Origin: Faecalibacterium longum CLA-AA-H243
Lineage (GTDB): Bacteria > Bacillota > Clostridia > Oscillospirales > Ruminococcaceae
Reading direction: 5' to 3'
Assembly: GCF_020687245.1 (NCBI RefSeq)
Contig: NZ_JAJEQG010000003.1
Location: 140,378 to 204,377 of the forward strand
DNA length: 64,000 nt
Shown here piece by piece: positions 8,632 through 16,451 of the stretch. Position 1 is the first letter of the stretch; each line of letters opens with the position of its first letter. Under the pieces are notes generated by a model that was given only the letters and a program-made list of their open reading frames with translations, did no database searches and was not told the DNA's origin. Position numbers and translations under genes: made by a program.

Positions 8632-8796
8632 ATGAAAAAACTGCCGAATTTTGTAAAGTGGCTCATCATTGCCGTGGTGCTGGCCGCAATGGCCGCGATG
8701 ATGGTGGCCGTGAACGACCGTGCCTCCCGGGTGGAGATGCCAATGCCGGACAACAGCCTGGGCATCTATCGCCAGACGCCTGCCACTGGAAAGTGA
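8632..8796 (+). CDS. Small single-span membrane protein (54 residues)
   Basis: Open frame with GAGG nine bases before its ATG, starting 11 bases after the pectinesterase stop, so probably co-transcribed. The protein has a basic start (MKKLPNFVKW), one hydrophobic span (about residues 10-27, Ala/Met/Val rich) and a short polar C-terminus. I recognise no family. Position and ribosome site support expression; function is unknown. Confidence 0.6.
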   Translation: MKKLPNFVKWLIIAVVLAAMAAMMVAVNDRASRVEMPMPDNSLGIYRQTPATGK

Positions 8797-8855
8797 ATCA
8801 GAAAAACGAGACGGGACTGCTGGAAAGCGGCCCCTCTTTGCTTCTTTGAGAAGTT

Positions 8856-8886
8856 TTTGTCGAATCCGCCCGTTTAGATTGACGAA
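8856..8886 (+). promoter_or_regulatory. Candidate tandem 0A-like boxes at the abrB promoter
   Basis: TTTGTCGAA at 8856-8864 fits the Spo0A box, and a second TGACGAA at 8880-8886 in the same orientation starts 22 bases later and overlaps the -35. Spo0A represses abrB in Bacillus. The short core occurs by chance elsewhere, so this is a suggestion based on position. Confidence 0.4.
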
Positions 8887-8907
8887 TGGCTCAACTTTTT
8901 GTATACT
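8879..8907 (+). promoter_or_regulatory. abrB promoter
   Basis: TTGACG (8879-8884), 17-base spacer, TATACT (8902-8907); a near-consensus sigma-A promoter with a leader of about 115 bases. Confidence 0.85.
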
Positions 8908-9031
8908 GAACAGGCACGAAGTTGACAGAATTTTCCTGTTTTTCCTGCACAGGAACATTTTTTGCGTTGTGTCGGTGTAAACGACGCTCATTCTGCCATC
9001 TTTCCGGACACACTGAAAAGGAGAAATGAAT

Positions 9032-9283
9032 ATGAAAACAACTGGCATCGTTCGGGGCATCGATTCTCTGGGCCGCATCGTCCTCCCCAAGGAGCTGCGC
9101 ACCAATATGCACATCGACAAGGACTCGAAGCTCGAGATCTTCGTGGAGGGCGATCAGATCATCCTCAAAAAGCACCGTCCCGCCGGCAGCTGCGATTTCT
9201 GCGGTGAGCTGGCGGCCGACATGGCCCAGTATGAGGGTTACTGCATCTGCCCCGCCTGCCGGGCCAAGATCGCTGCGCTGTAA
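9032..9283 (+). CDS. abrB: AbrB-family transition-state regulator
   Basis: DNA-binding regulator, 83 residues. The N-terminal swapped-hairpin domain (about 1-50) reads MKTTGIVRGIDSLGRIVLPKELR, very close to Bacillus AbrB. The C-terminal part carries CDFCGE and later CICPAC, the paired cysteines seen in clostridial AbrB proteins and a possible metal site. Of two ATGs six bases apart the second is chosen: AAGGAG is eight bases from it and the protein then begins like AbrB. It has its own promoter with possible Spo0A boxes. The hydrolase gene starts 18 bases after its stop and is probably on the same mRNA. Confidence 0.92.
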   Translation: MKTTGIVRGIDSLGRIVLPKELRTNMHIDKDSKLEIFVEGDQIILKKHRPAGSCDFCGELAADMAQYEGYCICPACRAKIAAL

Positions 9284-9301
9284 ACGGAAAAGGAGAATCA
9301 C

Positions 9302-10234
9302 ATGAGTCAGATGACCGATTTCACCCTGCCCTCCTGCGTACCGGGCCGGACGCTCCATGCATTCCGCTGTGTGCCGGAGGGTAAGGTGCGGGCCATCCTA
9401 CAGCTCTCCCACGGCATGGTGGAGTTCATCGACCGGTACAAGCCTCTGGCCGAGTATCTGGCCGCCCGGGGCATCCTCGTCACCGGCCACGACCATCTGG
9501 GCCACGGCGGCTCCATCCGCACCAAGGCGGATTACGGCTATTTCGCCCAGCCCGACGGCAACCGCGCCGTCCTCGACGACCTCCACGCTGTCACTGCGCT
9601 GACGAAGCAGCTCTATCCCGGCGTCCCCTATTTTCTGCTGGGCCACAGCATGGGCTCGTTCTACGCCCGGCAGTACCTTTGCGAGTGGGGCGGTGAGCTT
9701 GACGGAGCCATCATCATGGGTACCGGCTTCCAGCCCAAAGCGCTGGTCGCCACGGCCCGGGCGCTCTGCCGGGTGCTGGCCGTCTTTTTCGGCTGGGAGC
9801 ACCGCAGCAAGCTGGTGGCGAACCTCTCCTTCCTCGGCTACAACAGGGGTCTCGAGGGCCGCACGCCTCAGGACTGGCTCAACCGTGACCAGGCCGAAGT
9901 GGACAAGTACCGCGCCGACGAGCGCTGCATGTTCACCTTCACCCTGAACGCCTACTACAGCATGTTCACAGGCATCCTGCGGCTGTACGACCCCGCCGTT
10001 CTGGCCGGGGTGCCAAAGGACCTGCCCCTTCTCTTCCTCGCCGGTGACGCCGACCCTGTGGGCGAGCGCACCGCCGGAGTCCGGCGGGCTATCCAGAGCC
10101 TCCGGGACGCCGGTGTCGGGAACATCGAGTCGAAATTCTACCCCGGCGCCCGCCATGAACTGCTGGTGGAGACGAACAAAGCCGAGGTGTTTGCGGACAT
10201 CGCCGGCTGGCTCGAAAAACAACTGCATCTTTGA
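9302..10234 (+). CDS. Alpha/beta hydrolase, monoacylglycerol lipase/lysophospholipase type
   Basis: Serine hydrolase of 310 residues (Hydrolase_4 type). The nucleophile is Ser116 in LLGHSMGSF; an oxyanion-side LSHGMVEFIDRY motif and the GHDHLGHGGS loop are typical of monoacylglycerol lipase-like enzymes. The catalytic His is in YPGARHELLVE and the Asp in LFLAGDADPVG. No signal peptide, so cytoplasmic. AAAGGAG precedes the ATG. Substrate not known. Confidence 0.9.
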   Translation: MSQMTDFTLPSCVPGRTLHAFRCVPEGKVRAILQLSHGMVEFIDRYKPLAEYLAARGILVTGHDHLGHGGSIRTKADYGYFAQPDGNRAVLDDLHAVTALTKQLYPGVPYFLLGHSMGSFYARQYLCEWGGELDGAIIMGTGFQPKALVATARALCRVLAVFFGWEHRSKLVANLSFLGYNRGLEGRTPQDWLNRDQAEVDKYRADERCMFTFTLNAYYSMFTGILRLYDPAVLAGVPKDLPLLFLAGDADPVGERTAGVRRAIQSLRDAGVGNIESKFYPGARHELLVETNKAEVFADIAGWLEKQLHL

Positions 10235-10240
10235 ATCCAA

Positions 10241-10276
10241 AGCTCCTTCATCGGACTGACGATGTGGGGGCTTTTT
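10241..10276 (+). terminator. Terminator of the abrB-hydrolase unit
   Basis: A 13-bp stem (one mismatch, two wobbles), loop GACTGA, then five Ts. Confidence 0.75.
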
Positions 10277-10290
10277 CTTCTGGACTACGG

Positions 10291-10336
10291 AAAAGCGCCC
10301 CGCCGGGCGGCCCGAAAGCCGCCTGACAGAGCGCTT
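10291..10336 (-). terminator. Terminator of the flippase operon
   Basis: On the minus strand an inner GGCGGC/GCCGCC hairpin is enclosed by AAGCGC/GCGCTT and followed by Ts, just past the flippase stop and facing the previous terminator. Confidence 0.75.
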
Positions 10337-10348
10337 ATAGATCCATTT

Positions 10349-11836
10349 TTACTTTTTGGCTGCCCAGCCGTCCACGACAGCCACAAGGGCCTTGCCCCGG
10401 CGGCCCAGAATTTTAGGCAGCAGGATGCGGGCCATGGCCCAGACACCGGAGAAGTTGTACAGGATGATGAGGGCGGTGATGATGCCCGTCCAGAGGCCGT
10501 ACAGCGGCGTCTCGGCCAGCAGCACGAAAGCCTCGAACACCAGCGCGGCGGCGTTGACGAGGACACGGCCCGGGTGGACATGCATCCCGATCATGCCGTG
10601 GGCATCCATGGCGCGGAGAGTGAACACCAGCCCGAGGCCGAGGAAGGACGCATAGGTCGCACCCACAGGACCCCACCACTTGATGAAGAAGTAGTTCATG
10701 AGGCAGTTGCTGATGGCACCGGCCATCATGGTGACCATGCTGCGCTGGGACTTCTTATTCACGACATAGACGCTGTTCATGAACTGGTTGAAGCAGCTGC
10801 AGGTAGACGCCAGCACGAGGAACGGCACGAAGTGCCATGCGTAATAGTAGTTGGACTTCATGACGTGCATGACCGGGCGGCAGAGCCAGATGATGCCCGC
10901 TGCACAGCAGAACAGCACGCTGGAATAGGTGCGGAAGATCTGGGTAAAGAACTTGGCCCTCCCCTCTTCCTCGGTGACAGCCGACAGCTGCCATGCGTCG
11001 TAGAAGATAAGGCCCAGCGTCGTGAGGATGGTGGGCAGGAAGTAGCCGGTGGAGAGCAGGCCGCTCCATGCGTCGCCGCTGTGGCCGTCGAGGCCGTCGC
11101 ACATCTCACGCACAAAGAACAAGTCGGAGGCGTTGATGATCCAGAAGCTTATCTGGGCCGGTATCATGGGCAGCGAGAAGTGGAGCATCTGCTTCCAGAG
11201 GGTCTTGTTGATGCCCTTCAGCTCGATGAAATCCCAGAGCTTGCCGGTGAACATCAGGAAGAGCACGCTCACAAAGTCGCCGCTGATGATGGCCAGCAGA
11301 TAGCCGTTGGCCCCCCACTTGAAACCCACCAGATAGAGCACATAAAACGCCATGGTCGCCACGGTGCAGAGCACACCGTCCACGGCCACCAGCTTGTTCC
11401 ACTGGCGGCTGCGCACGAACTGGGTGCAGAGGGTGCGCAGGCAGCTCATCAGGACGTAAATATAAATGAGCAGGCCGTACTGAGCCATATCGGGCAAAAA
11501 CTGCGCCACCGGCCAGCAGAGCACGAGGATGCCGAAGCCGCCGAGGATGGTGAGCAGGCCGTTGGTGAACACCTGCTTTTCGCTGTTGCCCTTGTCGAGG
11601 CCGAAGCGGATGATGGCGTTGGACATGCCCATCGACACAAAGGGGATGAGCAGGTTGGCGTACTGGCTCAAAATCTTCGACAGGCCGAGGTCGGAAATCT
11701 CGGCCATCGCGTACGTCAGGAACGGCTGGACGATGAGCGTCAGCAGCTTGGACGAAAAGCTGCTGATGGCAAAGATGATGGTATTGCCGGCGAGCTTCGA
11801 ATATTTATCGCCGCCGGAGGTCTTTTCGCTTTCCAA
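10349..11836 (-). CDS. Polysaccharide/oligosaccharide flippase (MOP superfamily)
   Basis: Integral membrane protein of 495 residues with about 12-14 helices over its whole length, resembling Wzx/MurJ-like flippases (polysaccharide biosynthesis protein family) that move lipid-linked sugars across the membrane. N-terminal SKLAGNTIIFAISSFSSKLL and the repeated GMSNAIIRFG pattern fit. The start appears to be TTG at 11836, with AGGAG about 11 bases before it and overlapping the end of the preceding gene region; no ATG is as well placed. Last gene of a four-gene operon. No glycosyltransferase lies nearby, so the cargo is unknown. Confidence 0.85.
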   Translation of the reverse strand: MESEKTSGGDKYSKLAGNTIIFAISSFSSKLLTLIVQPFLTYAMAEISDLGLSKILSQYANLLIPFVSMGMSNAIIRFGLDKGNSEKQVFTNGLLTILGGFGILVLCWPVAQFLPDMAQYGLLIYIYVLMSCLRTLCTQFVRSRQWNKLVAVDGVLCTVATMAFYVLYLVGFKWGANGYLLAIISGDFVSVLFLMFTGKLWDFIELKGINKTLWKQMLHFSLPMIPAQISFWIINASDLFFVREMCDGLDGHSGDAWSGLLSTGYFLPTILTTLGLIFYDAWQLSAVTEEEGRAKFFTQIFRTYSSVLFCCAAGIIWLCRPVMHVMKSNYYYAWHFVPFLVLASTCSCFNQFMNSVYVVNKKSQRSMVTMMAGAISNCLMNYFFIKWWGPVGATYASFLGLGLVFTLRAMDAHGMIGMHVHPGRVLVNAAALVFEAFVLLAETPLYGLWTGIITALIILYNFSGVWAMARILLPKILGRRGKALVAVVDGWAAKK

Positions 11837-11849
11837 AAGATTTTCTCTC

Positions 11850-12377
11850 CTATTTTAATAAATCCCGCCGGGCTTTCCAGTCCGGCATCAGCTTCGCCAC
11901 TTCGGCCCAGAAAGCCGGGCTGTGGTTGGGCTGCAAAAAGTGGCAGTACTCATGCACTACTACATAGATCTGTGCCGCCTCGGGCATATTGTAGAGCTGG
12001 AGCGCGAAGGTGATCTGGCGCTTCGCCATATGGCAGACGCCCCAGCGGCTGGTCATGCTGCGCACTTTGATGGTGGGCTTCTGCCCGCCCAGTACCCCGG
12101 CAAAGGCCGGGTAGACCTTGTCGCTCATGGCCGTGAAGTGGGCCAGGGCGGCCGCCTTGTCGGGCAGTTCCTCCTGCCGCTTTTCGCGGGCGGCCTGCCG
12201 GGCCTGTGCGGCCCGTATCCACTCCGCCTCGGCGATGACGTAGGCGTCAGCCGCTTCCAGCGTCGTGCGCAGGGGGATGCTGAGAGCCACGGTGCCGTCC
12301 CGTCGGACGTGGAGGTTGAGCCGCTTGACCCGCCCCCGCGTCAGCTCATAGGGGATGCCCCCGGCCACTCGCAGCAT
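11850..12377 (-). CDS. YgjP-type zinc metallopeptidase-like protein
   Basis: A 175-residue protein of the YgjP/DUF45 family. The zinc motif is VVVHEYCHFLQPNHSPAFW (HExxH plus the family NHSPxFW), and the preceding SRWGVCHMAKRQITFALQL is diagnostic. Biological substrates of this family are not established. The ATG at 12377 overlaps the stop of the transporter gene as TGATG, implying coupled translation; an in-frame ATG at 12395 is an alternative. Part of the operon with the EamA transporter and the flippase. Confidence 0.88.
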   Translation of the reverse strand: MLRVAGGIPYELTRGRVKRLNLHVRRDGTVALSIPLRTTLEAADAYVIAEAEWIRAAQARQAAREKRQEELPDKAAALAHFTAMSDKVYPAFAGVLGGQKPTIKVRSMTSRWGVCHMAKRQITFALQLYNMPEAAQIYVVVHEYCHFLQPNHSPAFWAEVAKLMPDWKARRDLLK

Positions 12378-13300
12378 CACGCGCCCTTTTTGCATCTGCG
12401 CAGCTCCGCAAGGGGCAGCTGAGACAGCACAACGGCGGCGAAGATGAGGGTGCAGCCTGCGCTCTCCCGCATCGAAAGGTTCTGGCCCAGCAGCAGCCAG
12501 CCGCCCAGCGCACTGAATACGCTTTCCAAGCACATGATAAGGCTGGCGATGGCGGGGTTCAAATCTTTCTGGCCAAGGATTTGAAGCGTATAGCCCGCGC
12601 CGCTGGACATGACGCCGCAGTAGACCACAGGCAGAAAGTTTGCGCCGTACTCTGCCAGCGTGGGCGTCTCGAAGATCAGCGCCGCCGCAGAGCTCTCCAC
12701 AGCCACCACGATGAACTGGATGAGGCTCAGCCGCACACCGTCCACAAGCGGCGAAAAGTGGTCGATGGACATGATCTGGAAGCTGAACAGCACGGCGCAG
12801 CTGAGAAGTATCCAGTCGCTGGTCTCAATGCCGCCGAAGCCGTTCTTCATGCAGAGCATATACAGGCCCGCCACAGCGATGACCATGCTGACCCAGAGCT
12901 GAGCGCTGCCCTTCCGGCCCAGAAAGAGGCCGAACACCGGCACCATCACAACGTACATGGCCGTCAGGAACGCGGCCTTGGCCGTGGACGGGTTGATGGT
13001 GATGCCGATCTGCTGAGCCGCAGAGGCCGCGAACAGGAAGGTGCCGCAGACGAGGCCCGCCACCAGCAGGGTCTTGCGCTCCGACTTCTCTTTCGGCCAG
13101 CCGTAGGGCTGGCCCTGTTTTTTGCGCACGGCGTCGAAAGCGAACACGGTAGGGATCAGCACAAGGACAGCCAGCCAGCTGCGCCCTGCGAGGAAGGAAT
13201 AGGCCCCCATGCCGGAGCCTGCGCTCTGGGCTACGAAAGCCGTACCCCAGATAAAGGCACAGAGCATCAGCATGAGCGAATGTTTGGTCTGTGTCTTCAT
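12377..13300 (-). CDS. EamA/DMT-family transporter
   Basis: A 307-residue protein with ten predicted membrane helices in two EamA halves (about 8-145 and 155-295), the layout of drug/metabolite transporters that export amino acids or small metabolites. CAFIWGTAFVAQ at the N-terminus and the second-half PTLAEYGANFLPVVYCGVMSS segment are typical. Its ATG overlaps the stop of the upstream gene (ATGA). Substrate cannot be told from sequence. Confidence 0.9.
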   Translation of the reverse strand: MKTQTKHSLMLMLCAFIWGTAFVAQSAGSGMGAYSFLAGRSWLAVLVLIPTVFAFDAVRKKQGQPYGWPKEKSERKTLLVAGLVCGTFLFAASAAQQIGITINPSTAKAAFLTAMYVVMVPVFGLFLGRKGSAQLWVSMVIAVAGLYMLCMKNGFGGIETSDWILLSCAVLFSFQIMSIDHFSPLVDGVRLSLIQFIVVAVESSAAALIFETPTLAEYGANFLPVVYCGVMSSGAGYTLQILGQKDLNPAIASLIMCLESVFSALGGWLLLGQNLSMRESAGCTLIFAAVVLSQLPLAELRRCKKGA

Positions 13301-13827
13301 CCTATGCCCTCCACTTTGAGTCCGCCATAGAGGTAGTAACGGCTGGAATCGTAGGAGATGGTCAGACGGTAGCTGGCCGCCGGGTCCAGCCCGGAGATGA
13401 CGCAGCGGTAGTTCTGACCATCGGTCTTGATATAATAGGTGCTTCCGTTGACGTACTGTGCGCCGCCGGCCACCTTCTGCCAGACGGACACCTTGTACCG
13501 CTGGGTACCCTCGGCGGTGCCGTAGCCGGTGATGGTCAGGCTGCCGCCCGGGACGGTGAAGTAATCGGTCTGGCGGCTCCAGATGCCGTTGAACACGAGG
13601 TTCAGGCTCCCATTCACCGCCGCCGAGGCATACTTGGCCGAGGCGTCAGCAATGCCCTCGAGGTTCAGCGGGTCGCTGGTCAGTTCGGCCCAGCGGGTGC
13701 TGTCCTCTTCCTGCACCTCATTGTCCGCGCTGTTCTTCATGTCCAGCACAGTCTTGACGCCGGACGCAGCCACAAGCAGTACCAGCACCGCCACGACGAG
13801 CAGGACGATTCGCTTTATCTTTTTCAT
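13297..13827 (-). CDS. Membrane-anchored secreted protein of unknown function
   Basis: A 176-residue protein with a basic start and one hydrophobic span (about residues 5-22), then an external domain rich in Gly, Ser and Tyr (segments SLTITGYGTAEG and YRLTISYDSSRYYLYGG look beta-rich). I do not recognise the domain. GAGG lies ten bases before the ATG. First gene of a four-gene minus-strand operon; its stop overlaps the transporter start. Confidence 0.7.
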   Translation of the reverse strand: MKKIKRIVLLVVAVLVLLVAASGVKTVLDMKNSADNEVQEEDSTRWAELTSDPLNLEGIADASAKYASAAVNGSLNLVFNGIWSRQTDYFTVPGGSLTITGYGTAEGTQRYKVSVWQKVAGGAQYVNGSTYYIKTDGQNYRCVISGLDPAASYRLTISYDSSRYYLYGGLKVEGIG

Positions 13828-13879
13828 GATCTTTTATCCTCAAATTTTGTTTTAACACGAGGTTTTACACGATTTATAT

Positions 13880-13908
13880 AGTATACCGCATTTTATGCTC
13901 CCATACAA
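13880..13908 (-). promoter_or_regulatory. Promoter of the four-gene operon
   Basis: Minus strand TTGTAT (13903-13908), 17-base spacer, TATACT (13880-13885), squeezed against the end of the upstream GH10-like gene. Confidence 0.75.
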
Positions 13909-13912
13909 GAGT

Positions 13913-15193
13913 TCAGGCTGTAGTCAGAGCGGCCAGCGCCGCACGTTCGGCGTCGGCAAGCTCCGGCTGAGCCGACCGGAACAGCGAATCGTACCGGTAG
14001 AGCGCCCATCCGCCCGCGCCGAGGCTGTGCAGACTTTCCACCTGCCGGGCAAGAGCGCTGCCCGTACACCACTGGCTCTGGCTGTCCTCGTTGGCACCGC
14101 CGTCGCCCTCGCCGATGCGATAGGCTCCCAGCCCGAAGTAGAGGGCCGTGGATGCCGCCCTGGGCATGGCCAGCCACTCCGGCACGATGTTCTCAAAGGC
14201 GAAGCGGGTGCTGCCCGACTGGAGGGTATAGCCGCAGCCCCAGTATATCTGCGGGCAGAGGTAGTCCACCACGGCGTTTTCGCCCTCGGCGGCCAGCCAT
14301 GCTTTCACGTCGCTGTACTGCTGTCCAAAGTCGTTGTCGGGGTTGCCCTGCGGGCTGACGCCGAAACGGAGGGTAGCGTCGGCGGCTTTGACGGCGTCGT
14401 GGGCCGCTTTCACCAGCGTGGTGACGTTCTGCCGCCGCCATGCGGCTAGATCCCCCGCGCCGCTGGCGGCGAACTGGGCCGCGTCCAGCGCAGCGTCTGT
14501 CGTGGGGTAAAAATAGTCGTCGAAGTGGATGCCGTCCACAGCGTAGTTCTGCACCAGCTCGGCCACGCCCTGCACCACATAGTCTGCGGCTTCCGGGATA
14601 GCCGGGTTCAGGTACAGCCCCTCGCCCACGGCGCAGACCCACTCGGGATGTACATTGACAAGGTTATTTTCCGCCAGCGCGGGCGGCATCTTCGCCGAGG
14701 AGCGGAGGCGGTAGGGGTTCACCCACGCTTCCAGCGAAAGGCCCCGGCTGTGTGCTTCGGTGATGAGGACGTCCAGCGGGTCGAAGCCGGGGTCCTGCCC
14801 CTGTACGCCGGTGCAGAGATGGCTCCACGGGAAGAGGGTGCTCCTGTAAAGAGCATCCCCGAAAGGCCGCACCTGCGCGATGACGGTGTTCAGCCCGATG
14901 GACAGACAGTTGTCCATCAGCGTCACCGCACCGGCACGGAAGGCTTCTTCGGACGAAAAGTCCATCCCGGCCCATTCCAGATAGCTCACCCAGACGGCCC
15001 GCCATTCACCCGAGGGCAGGGCGGCGTTTGGCTCTGCTTCGTCCGTCGGCGGCACCGACGACGCCGAGGCGGTCTGTCCCCGACCCAGCATCACCGCTGC
15101 CCCGGCCAGCGCGGCACAGCCGGCCCCGGCCAGGAACGCCCGCCGCCCGAACCGGCCCCGCCGGGCGCGGCGTCTTCTCCGCCGCTGGGTCAT
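13913..15193 (-). CDS. GH10-like glycoside hydrolase (YngK/UPF0748 family), exported
   Basis: A 426-residue protein with a very basic N-terminus (RRRRRRARRGRFGRRAFL), a hydrophobic stretch to about residue 40, then the family domain: EWRAVWVSYLEW, GLNTVIAQVRPFGDALY, LEAWVNPYRLR, AVDGIHFDDYFYP (acidic catalytic candidates) and FGVSPQGNPDND. The GRRAFLAGAG segment resembles a twin-arginine signal but may only be a positively charged Sec signal. Family members are thought to cut cell-wall or related glycans; substrate not shown. The ATG overlaps the stop of the upstream membrane protein gene. Confidence 0.87.
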   Translation of the reverse strand: MTQRRRRRRARRGRFGRRAFLAGAGCAALAGAAVMLGRGQTASASSVPPTDEAEPNAALPSGEWRAVWVSYLEWAGMDFSSEEAFRAGAVTLMDNCLSIGLNTVIAQVRPFGDALYRSTLFPWSHLCTGVQGQDPGFDPLDVLITEAHSRGLSLEAWVNPYRLRSSAKMPPALAENNLVNVHPEWVCAVGEGLYLNPAIPEAADYVVQGVAELVQNYAVDGIHFDDYFYPTTDAALDAAQFAASGAGDLAAWRRQNVTTLVKAAHDAVKAADATLRFGVSPQGNPDNDFGQQYSDVKAWLAAEGENAVVDYLCPQIYWGCGYTLQSGSTRFAFENIVPEWLAMPRAASTALYFGLGAYRIGEGDGGANEDSQSQWCTGSALARQVESLHSLGAGGWALYRYDSLFRSAQPELADAERAALAALTTA

Positions 15194-15684
15194 GCGTCCT
15201 CCTGCATCTTATAAAGACTCAGTGCCGCCCAGCCCCGGGCGCAGGCCAGCAGCACCCAGAGCAGGTTCGTCCAGAAGCCCAGCGCGGCCATGCCGCCGTA
15301 TTTCGCCATCAGCAGGAAGAACAGGTGGAGCGCTTCGGCGGCACCCACCAGCTGCAGCTGGCGCTGGATGGCCATGCCGCGCTTATACTCAGTGCTGAGC
15401 AGCAGCGGCCAGGCCAGCGCAGAGCAGAGGTAGCCCGCCCAGCCGTTGACCATGTAGCTCACCATCAGCAGCACGAACACGCCGGTGAAGTTGCGTTTTT
15501 CCCAGCTTGCAGAGCCTTTCTCCGCCGCGAGGAAGAGGGCCGCGATGCCCGCCGCGGCGAATGCGATCTGCTCGATGAGGCTGAAGCTGGTGCCGCTCAG
15601 GACGGCAAAGCCGTTGAGCATAGAGGCCGCTGCGGAAGCCAGCAGCAGGAAATACCAGGTCTTTCGCGTGAATTTGAGTTTCAT
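15190..15684 (-). CDS. Small multi-span membrane protein of unknown function
   Basis: A 164-residue protein with four or five hydrophobic helices and a basic first loop (MKLKFTRKTWYFLL). GGGAGG lies six bases before the ATG. Its stop overlaps the start of the GH10-like gene (ATGA), so the two are translationally coupled. No family recognised. Confidence 0.65.
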   Translation of the reverse strand: MKLKFTRKTWYFLLLASAAASMLNGFAVLSGTSFSLIEQIAFAAAGIAALFLAAEKGSASWEKRNFTGVFVLLMVSYMVNGWAGYLCSALAWPLLLSTEYKRGMAIQRQLQLVGAAEALHLFFLLMAKYGGMAALGFWTNLLWVLLACARGWAALSLYKMQEDA

Positions 15685-15818
15685 ATCGTTCCTCCCGCCC
15701 GCAGAAAGGGCGCAGGCTGCCCATCAGTTTTTGGAATTTTTCAAATATTATAACACATTTTGGGGCGTGTTGTGTTACAATAAGGAAAACTCGACACAAA
15801 TTCCATCGGGAGGCGCAC

Positions 15819-16238
15819 ATGAACGCTGTTTTTTCCATCCTTCTTCTCGCGGCCATTCTGGGCTTTATCGTATTTCTGCTGTCTAAGAAAGACCAGAACC
15901 GCCGCAGCCAGTACGGCCCCAGCGGCCTGTCCGAGTTCCGCACCGACCTGCCGCTGGACGACTGCTTCGACCGGCTGGACCAGCACAGCCCGGACGATGT
16001 CTTCGCCTACGAGTGCCGCCGGGAGAACGACGGCGGCTTCACCCTCCACCTGACGCTCCATCAGCCCACCCAGCAGCCGCTGGACACCCTCTACACCCTC
16101 CGGTTCGACCCGGGCCGCCAGACCATCGTGACCCTCATCTTCATCCGGGAAGCTTTTGGCTACAAAGAGCCGCTGTTCCAGCCCGCGATGCTGGACGAGT
16201 TCATGCTGCACAAGTTCGACGCCCGCCGCACAAAATAA
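15819..16238 (+). CDS. Single-span membrane protein of unknown function
   Basis: A 139-residue protein: one N-terminal membrane helix (about residues 3-21), a basic stop-transfer (SKKDQNRR) and a cytoplasmic domain of about 110 residues. GGGAGG lies before the ATG. The domain pattern (LPLDDCFDRLDQHSPDDVFAYEC, FTLHLTLH, LYTLRFDP) looks like a compact alpha/beta fold but I cannot name it. It is followed by a tRNA gene with its own promoter. Confidence 0.7.
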   Translation: MNAVFSILLLAAILGFIVFLLSKKDQNRRSQYGPSGLSEFRTDLPLDDCFDRLDQHSPDDVFAYECRRENDGGFTLHLTLHQPTQQPLDTLYTLRFDPGRQTIVTLIFIREAFGYKEPLFQPAMLDEFMLHKFDARRTK

Positions 16239-16253
16239 TTCCGGCAAAAGGAT

Positions 16254-16281
16254 TTGCTTTTTTCTGATTTTTTGGTATACT
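16254..16281 (+). promoter_or_regulatory. Promoter of the CAU tRNA gene
   Basis: TTGCTT (16254-16259), 16-base spacer, TATACT (16276-16281). Confidence 0.7.
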
Positions 16282-16318
16282 TATAGTTAGTCCATGTGCG
16301 GCAGACCGCCGTCTTCGT

Positions 16319-16392
16319 GGGCCAGTAGCTCAGTTGGTCAGAGCTGGCGGCTCATAACCGCTTGGTCGCGGGTTCAAGTCCTGCCTGGCCCA
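16319..16392 (+). tRNA. tRNA with CAU anticodon (probably tRNA-Ile2, possibly elongator tRNA-Met)
   Basis: A 74-base tRNA; acceptor GGGCCAG/CTGGCCC, five-pair T stem, anticodon loop CTCATAA. CCA is not encoded. The anticodon arm and variable loop (CGCTTGGTCG) resemble AUA-reading tRNA-Ile2, whose C34 is changed to lysidine, more than Bacillus elongator Met tRNA. The identity cannot be settled by eye. Confidence 0.9.
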
Positions 16393-16396
16393 TAAC

Positions 16397-16430
16397 AAAA
16401 AGAACCCCGGCCTAGGCTGGGGTTCTTTTT
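16397..16430 (+). terminator. Bidirectional terminator
   Basis: AAAAAGAACCCC paired with GGGGTTCTTTTT around a short GGCCTAGGC core. It can end the tRNA transcript on the plus strand and the histidine kinase transcript on the minus strand. Confidence 0.9.
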
Positions 16431-16451
16431 GTTGTCGATGAAATGATATGC

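Noticed and set aside
12378..12533. N-terminal extension of the YgjP-type protein
   Set aside because: It would overlap the transporter gene by over 150 bases; the ATG overlapping the stop as TGATG is the better start.
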